64,000 nucleotides of DNA. Source: Lucifuga dentata (lineage: Eukaryota > Chordata > Actinopteri > Ophidiiformes > Bythitidae). Both the position numbers and the translations under genes were made by a program. The stretch spans positions 62,001-126,000 of the forward strand of contig VXCM01002926.1 in assembly GCA_014773175.1 (NCBI GenBank), in the 5' to 3' direction. This document shows, piece after piece, positions 57,351 through 64,000 of this stretch (the stretch's first letter is position 1; every line of letters starts with the position of its first letter). The notes below the pieces were generated by a model, which was not told the DNA's origin, did not search any database, and saw nothing but the letters and a program-made list of their open reading frames with translations.

Positions 57351-58921
57351 CAGGAAATGTTTGTCAGTAACGCAACATGTATGAAAATTGAACATATTAG
57401 GCTCAAACATACAAAATGGTTGGTATGGTCCTTTAAGCCAATTCCAGTGTCAGCTCATGTCAACTGACATCACAGTCGTCTATTGTTGAATGGTGTCACT
57501 GCATCTTCTCAGGGTCTTGGTTATGAGGACATGGTGAAAAAATAACTACTGTAGGTTTCCTGCCAAACCAGGAGTTTATTTGCACGCCACTTCATTTGCT
57601 TGTTAATCTTGAAAGTGTGAATTTGAACAAATCCAAGATCCGGTAGAAAGACATAACAGACCTCTAGCTGTATCTATCAGTCATTTTATCTGCTGGAGAT
57701 GCTGCTGAGGTGGATCGGTGCTGCTGTGGAGTCACTGATTATTACTGCCATTAAATGTAACTACATGTCAGTCTGTTATAATGTCCCTCTCAGTTGGACA
57801 AAAGTGTAAACAGTTATTTTTTTACTTTAACTGGTGATTATGACCTAAGTCACTACAAGGACAGTCACTCCTTTTGTTATTTCATTATTTATGATTTTAA
57901 TGATTTTAATGTTACAGGCCTTAAAAAGTCATGATGACTGGTTTATGTTTAAAATCAGTTAAATTACACAAATTAACAGGTTTCATTACTCTTACAACAC
58001 ATTAAGAAATGTTACTGCAGTTTTTTTCTACGCACATTATAGTAATCAGTTGTTGTATATCCTTCAAAATATCCTTATCCTTTTATGAAAATAATTTCAG
58101 TTAATTGTAATTTTACAAAGTCAGGGGTAACTAACCATTTCACTGCGTACTGTATGTCTCATACAGAAGGTTATACTCTATGTTTTGTAACAGGCTAAAC
58201 GTGCAGCTATATAGTGTTAATCAAAACTAATTTATGACTAGAAACAATGGGTATCATGCTCTCATCAGTGAGTTTTAAAGGTCTGTTGAAGGCTCTATAT
58301 ATTTTTACATTTTCAAGCGTTGTAGTGCAAAATCATTCCACTGTCCTATAGGTGAATCATCAACCTATCACGTTCTTTGACAAGAAACAAGACAAAGACA
58401 AGAAGAACTGTGCTTTGAAGAGCTTTCATCATTCATTATCATGTCAGTCTGACTGAGCAATACAGACATACTGGAGGGGAGGATCTGGCTGGAATGTGAT
58501 CATTTCCTTGTGATCATTTCCTTATCATTTCACAATCATATTCTGAAATGATTAAATCAATGTCAAAACTGTTTCGCTCAATATTATGGCACGTGCAAAA
58601 TGATCAGAAAGTCACCATGCTAGCTGTTCTATTTTTGTATTTTTAAAACTTCTAAAACTTCTGTCCATACAATGTTTTCAATGTCTGACTAATGTTATAA
58701 TGATTTCAAATTTCATGTCAATCAGCCATACCAACTGTTTTTGAAACTGAATAGAAATCTGATAATTGTTAGCTTACAAATCTAGTGAAAATAACACCAA
58801 ATGCTCTATGTGTCAGTGGCACTTACATGTCTGTGGATGTTTGAACAGGGGAAGAGCTAAATGTAAGTGAGGGGTTAAAGGTTGAGACTGGTAGAATAGA
58901 TAGAAACACAGTCAGAAAAAG

Positions 58922-58929
58922 AGAAGAGA

Positions 58930-58996
<67 letters not shown>

Positions 58997-58998
58997 CT
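58922..58998. repeat. (AG)n microsatellite upstream of the Ig-domain gene
   Basis: Nearly pure AG run ending about 50 bp before the predicted start codon, so it may lie in the promoter or the 5' UTR. Confidence 0.95.
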
Positions 58999-59044
58999 GT
59001 GCTCCTGTGCTCAGGAGGAAAAGTGGAGCTGTTCTCTGTTCATC

Positions 59045-59438
59045 ATGGATTTCTTACCTGTGGCTCTGATTGTGTTTTCTCTGTTATGTTCAGGTAATTA
59101 TCTGGTTTAGTTTGAATAAAGGACCTGCTATAATGTGGATTTTATGTCATTTTGAGTGTGGCTCTTCAGTAAGTACTCTGTGTGTATAGACATGGTTTAC
59201 TGTATTATAATAATGTAAAACATTTTCTGGAAAATAGACTTTTTCACTGTTTTCACCACTTTGCTATTTGAATGAATTTTTAATTAATTTTTATGCATTT
59301 GCTTTTTTGCTTAGTCAACACTTCAGTTCAGCCTGTGTATTTGCTCTGCTTATTTGCTTTGGGGTGGCATTTGTTTGCATTGTGTTTTAACCAGACCTGA
59401 CTAAAGGTTCACAGTTACTTTGTACACGTGCATCTGCC

Positions 59439-59470
<32 letters not shown>

Positions 59471-59477
59471 CATGTGT

Positions 59478-59522
<45 letters not shown>

Positions 59523-60941
59523 NCAGTGGCTGGTCAGACTCCTGTTGTCTCAGTGGAGCCACGGGTGTCAGCAGTACGCCAGGGGGAGTCAGTCAGCTTT
59601 AGATGCCAAGTGGTGAGCGGCACGCAGCCCATCCAATTGGAATGGAAGAGAGCCAATAACCAAGCTTTAGCAGGTCAGGAGTAACAGGCGGACATATAAG
59701 GATACATTCCTACAATCAGCAAATTTTCCTTGAAATTGCAGAGTTTTGCTTTTTCCATTTAGGCAACATTAAGGTCGGCCCCGATGGTTCTGTGCTGACG
59801 GTTGCTAATGCCCGACCAGGAAACCAGGGCCAGTATCGTTGCGTGGCATCCAACTCTGAAGGCCGCAGTGCTGCTACTGCCGTGCTGAATGTCAGACGTG
59901 AGCTTGCCTTTGATACTCTGTGTCTCTAAAAGTGAATGTGTGCTGTGTTGTACCAACAGGGCCAGCATTAGTTTTTTTGGGGCCTCAGGTGAAAGTTTGC
60001 TTTAGGGTTCCCCTCCACATTTTAAATATTTCAATCACTTTTTGGAGTTGTGTAAACTGAAGCTGTGTAAAGCTCTAAACTATGCAATCATAAGAATGAA
60101 AAGAAAACAAAATGGAAAATAAGGAGCAGTGTGAATTATTCTTTAAGTCAGATTCGACTAGTATGTATGAAAACTATCTCAATAGTTAAGTCGACATTTA
60201 AAGAGATTTGATTTTATACTGGAGAATCAAAGACTACATTACTCTCTTCTCACATGTACTTGTATTAAAACATACCATGATTTTTCCAGATATTTAAAAT
60301 TGTATTACCTTTAACAATGATCTTTAGGGTAGGTTTCTAACCATTCAAAAAAAAAATATATGTCCATGTTTACTGTTGTCTTGTTGGTGTTACACATAAA
60401 AAAAAAAAAATGCACAAACACAGTTAAGAGTCTGTGGACTCCAAAAGAAAGCTTTGCACATGGGGAAGGAGAGTGGGGACTCATGCAGTTACAGTAGAGT
60501 TTCTATGCAACTGTCAGCCCTGTATAACTACAAATGCTGGGCCAAATTAAATAAAACTATTATACTGGAATTTTTCTATGCTCTAATCATCATCAGTATA
60601 CGTGTATTACTTATCTTACAGTAGTTTGATTTGTGTTTATCTTCTTTTTTGAATTAATGTATTAAATGTATTAATACACACCTTTCTGTGCATCTAATGT
60701 GTCTGTGTGCACTCTCAGATCCTCCTAAAGTGCGACTGACACCAGCAGGGCCCCTGCAGGTCAGGATGGGTGACCCTGTGTCAGTGGGATGTCGTGCCAC
60801 AGGGAGGCCACGACCCTCCCTGACCTGGAAACGCCAAGGCTCCACCCTCCAGCTGGTTACTACGGTGACAGATGATGTAAACACAATACAGGTAAATCCT
60901 GGACATAAGCACATTCCCACCAATTTACCCCTCCAACACAC

Positions 60942-60979
<38 letters not shown>

Positions 60980-61945
60980 ATCATGTTCACTCTTTCCCTC
61001 AGTGGCCTGCAATACGTCCTGAGGACTCAGGTGTGTATATTTGCAAAGCTGAAAACAATGAGGGGGTGACAGAGGTCAAAGTTGAGATCGTTGTTGAGGG
61101 GGGGCCTGGTGCACCAGTGGCTTCAGTGTCTGCTACAGAAATGACAGTCGTGGAGGGACATACAGTCATAATGGAGTGTCAAGCTAGTGGTAAGAAGCGT
61201 GTCTGTCTCTAATGTCCTCTCACTGCTGTCTTATCCTTTCTTTCTGATTAACTGTAGACTTCTCTCTGCAGGTTCCCCCCCTCCTATCATCACTTGGTCT
61301 AAACTACGGGCACCGTTGCCATGGAAACACATTGTTGTTGGTGGCGTTCTGACACTGACCAGTGTGGGGCGCCAAGACTCAGGACAATACATTTGCAATG
61401 CAACAAACATTCATGGCTATAGTGAAGCTTACACACAGATGGAGGTGGAGTGTGAGTGGAGAAAACAGATATGCACAGATTCACCCACATTCTTTGTCAG
61501 TGGTCATGAGGACATTAATTTGCTTACTTTCTTCTTTACACAGCCCCTCCATATGCCACCTGTCTGCCTGATCAGGTGAGGCTGCAGCCAGGAGATGTTC
61601 TACGGCTGCAGTGCCTCGCTCATGGCTCTCATCCCATCACATTCTCATGGAGCAGAGTGGGCCGGGCAACTCTGCCTCCAGGGACAGTCACCACAAAGGA
61701 TGGAAAGCTTCTTATTGTCCATGCTAAACTGAGTGACAGTGGAACCTACAAATGTGTGGCCACCAACCACATTGGTTCCAGTGAGGCACTGGCCAAAGTC
61801 GTCATAAAAGGTGTGCAAATGTTTGGATTGGAGTAGGAATTTTCTGCTCTCTTAATTTAAAGTGCATAACTATAACTTACTTTCCCCTCTCTCATCTCCT
61901 GTTTCTCTTTTTTTCCTTACGGCTTAAGCACCATACAGTGCTTAA
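59045..61945 (+). CDS. secreted four-Ig-domain protein, perlecan (HSPG2)-like
   Basis: Predicted extracellular-matrix or secreted binding protein; the exact role is unknown. Exons: 59045-59093, 59527-59673, 59763-59897, 60719-60891, 61003-61189, 61272-61451, 61544-61810, 61929-61945. All are in phase (introns mostly phase 1, as usual for Ig genes), giving 384 residues plus stop. A signal peptide (MDFLPVALIVFSLLCSVAGQ) is followed by four C2-type Ig domains, each with the paired Cys and DxGxYxC signature: FRCQV...QGQYRCVAS; VGCRATGRPRP...EDSGVYICKAE; MECQASGSPPP...DSGQYICNAT; LQCLAHGSHPI...DSGTYKCVAT. The style and the Gly-x-Pro B-C loops resemble perlecan domain IV; hemicentin-like or MXRA5-like proteins are alternatives. 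The last exon adds only APYSA. There is no transmembrane segment. Exon 2 abuts a (TG)n tract and an N at 59523, so its acceptor should be checked. No clear human orthologue next to PBX4 is known to me. Confidence 0.85.
59449..59522. repeat. (TG)n tract at the Ig-gene exon 2 acceptor
   Basis: TG run with two interruptions that reaches the N at 59523 and the CAG acceptor at 59524-59526. Confidence 0.95.
60935..60978. repeat. (CA)n microsatellite in Ig-gene intron
   Basis: About 20 CA units in the short intron between the two halves of the second Ig domain. Confidence 0.95.
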
Positions 61946-62624
61946 CAGAGCTCTACTTTCTGCAAGCCTGTGCTGTTGCCATCAATATGGCCAGAAGGTT
62001 AATTGAGCCCACAAACAAAACACTGTTTAATAGATTTATAAATGCATATGGGTTTAATTTTGTACTTTTATAGAAAATCACAGCTTGTTGCTGCTGCTTC
62101 ATATCTGGATTTGTAAAGCTTTACTTTGGAATTCTGTGTGGACTGATGACCTATGGTAGGTGTGGGAGTTGTTTCTATGGCTGGCATGTTTCCATGTCCT
62201 GTTCTCCTTCGTTTTTGACTGCTGTGTGTATACTGTTATGATTACAAAAGTGAAAAGAAATGGAAAGAACTAAAAACTTGATTTAAAGTTAAAACCTTTA
62301 ATATGCCATCAAATGTCAGTATACTTGAGATTAAATGAAAAAAGTTTCACTAAGCTATGTTGCTTTGAGAATGTTTTACACAACTATTGTATGTTCTCAA
62401 ATCTAAGATGTATACTATCCATATTAAAAGTTTTTGCCTTGCTTTTTTGCCTGAGTCATTTCTTTTACCACATGGTGGCAATATGTAGCTTTAAGGCCTA
62501 CAAATTGACTTCAGGCCAAAGAAGAGCAATCTAAGGCTCTCACACCCCTAACAACTGGCTGGGCTAATGCTGTGCACAGTAAAACTATTGTATTTGAATG
62601 AGAACACGTCATAGCCGCAATAAA
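61946..62624 (+). other. 3' UTR of the Ig-domain gene (approximate)
   Basis: Non-coding sequence from the TAA at 61943-61945 to an AATAAA at 62619-62624, the clearest hexamer. The hexamer runs into an A-rich (AAAAG)n tract, so the end is tentative. Confidence 0.35.
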
Positions 62625-64000
62625 AAAAAAAAGAAAAGAAAAGAAGAGAAAAGAAAAGAAAAGAAAAGTTGGCCAATCAGTCCAGCTCACAGGTTAAATA
62701 CATACAGACTGTAAACACTCCTCTTCGCAAGGCAAAGTTCTGTTTGATCAGCCAGATCTGTTGCAAAATGGCAGCACATTGATAGCAGTTGGCCCAAGCT
62801 GTTAGACTGTCATGTCACATGATTTGTGATAGCAGCAGTATGTTAAACAGAGAGTGAGTTTAGCAGCCTGCATCGGCTGTATGTGATCGTGGCCTCCATT
62901 GTAAAACACCCAGCTTCCATGGAAGAACAGTTTTTACCCTCTATACTGTTCCCCCCCTCCACTTTTATAAGCAACTTCAAAGCTGAGGAGGAAACATTTG
63001 CCCTCTGTCACCTCACACCACCCCCTCACTTCACAAACAGACTGAGAGAGGAAAGCTGACACAGACAAACACGTACAGAAGAGGACATTACAGGAAAAAC
63101 AACAAAGCATAAAATTAATTTGTAATAATAAAGATATTGTGATGTGAAATAGAGCAGAGGGGGAAGAAGTATGTTGAAAATAAAAATACAAGTGGTGGAA
63201 GATAGTGGAAAATAGTCCATTACAAGAGAAAATCCTGCATTCATTTAAGTGTGATTTTTCCATGCTTTCAGGTCAGTGGAGAATTACAGGCTTCTACAGT
63301 AATTTCTGTAACTTTGATGTGGAGTAGAAGCAGAAAGTATCACAAAAGTACCTAGAAATTATATTCAAGTATACAGTAACTGAGTAAATATACTTTCTTC
63401 TTGAATACAGGAAATAAGTCTGAATGAGTAACAAATCTATCTACTTCATTCACTCAGATGCAGTGTGTCTCGGTGTGTTTGTGCATGCACACACACTTTT
63501 GTATACATATTAACGAGACATGGACATATTCCCCATGACATATTCTCTGTAATGGAGTCTGATATAAACAGAGACGTTCACAGAAGTGCAGATGGCGTCC
63601 CAGAAGAAGGATGTACATGCGCACAAATACACGCACACACACATACACGCACGTACACAGACACTTTGTCACAGATTCATCCAAGAAATGTATTAGTTTA
63701 TACTAGTAGGAACACACAGAAGTGCGACATTTACTCTGGACCTCACATTGCTTATGTTAGTCTCAAGAGGTGATTAAAGAAAAAAATAGTCAGTCGTATC
63801 TGCATATATTGATAATAAAATACTCATGCTCCTTCACATGTTCAGATGCTATTTAAAACATCACTATTGTTGGAACATGACCAATGCAATGACCCTGCAT
63901 TGATGTTGTTGAAAAACCAGATTGCTCAGGAAGGAACCAGTTGAGGTGAGAGCTTCCCCATGCAGGAAGTGAGAGAGGTGGAAGGGAGGCGCCTGTCAAG
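62625..64000. other. right-end region with no recognised gene
   Basis: AT-rich, with an (AAAAG)n tract, a fragment of the dispersed repeat noted at 38.4 kb (about 63340-63405) and CA-rich stretches at 63630-63660. No convincing coding exon on either strand. Further exons of the Ig gene were looked for and not seen. Confidence 0.45.

Larger units (their letters stand above)
56301..59040. other. intergenic region between pbx4 and the Ig-domain gene
   Basis: AT-rich, 2.7 kb, with a poly-T run at 56993-57023, a 65-bp assembly duplication around 57285 and an (AG)n microsatellite at 58922-58998 directly before the next gene. Only short ORFs. Confidence 0.5.

Overview
This window looks like teleost fish genomic DNA. 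The genes are split by many short GT-AG introns. The proteins match vertebrate families nearly residue for residue in their core domains. The introns carry fish-type mobile elements (a Tc1/mariner remnant, LINE fragments, short dispersed repeats) and many long (TG)n/(CA)n microsatellites. There are no prokaryotic features. Fifteen single-N joins, several flanked by an unmerged 61-85 bp duplication, mark it as a draft assembly.

Layout: (1) About 4.4-20.85 kb, minus strand: brd4, a complete long-form BET bromodomain gene. Its 20 coding exons join in phase to 1,396 codons, preceded by non-coding leader exons and a CRE-containing GC-rich promoter at about 20.7-20.85 kb. (2) 21.6-31.05 kb, minus strand: akap8l, a nuclear AKAP95-family zinc-finger protein with 13 coding exons and about 712 residues. 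(3) 31.9-39.5 kb, minus strand: mvb12a, an ESCRT-I subunit with 9 coding exons, 286 residues and a non-coding first exon. (4) 39.5-43.4 kb: intergenic, with a three-copy 174-bp tandem repeat. (5) 43.4-56.3 kb, plus strand: pbx4, a TALE homeobox gene with a 5.8-kb second intron. Its last coding exon can be read in two frames that both resemble PBX tails. (6) 59.0-62.6 kb, plus strand: a small secreted protein of four immunoglobulin domains resembling the Ig array of perlecan. The rest is UTR, intron or gene-poor DNA.

Functionally the genes are independent. BRD4 and AKAP8L are nuclear chromatin/RNA factors, PBX4 is a developmental DNA-binding cofactor, MVB12A works in endosomal sorting, and the Ig protein is predicted to be extracellular. 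brd4, akap8l, pbx4 and mvb12a all have human counterparts in chromosome 19p13, so the window appears to be a block of conserved linkage. Exon coordinates were read by eye from splice sites and homology remembered from the families. They were checked by phase arithmetic (every gene model sums to a multiple of three), not by alignment or RNA data.
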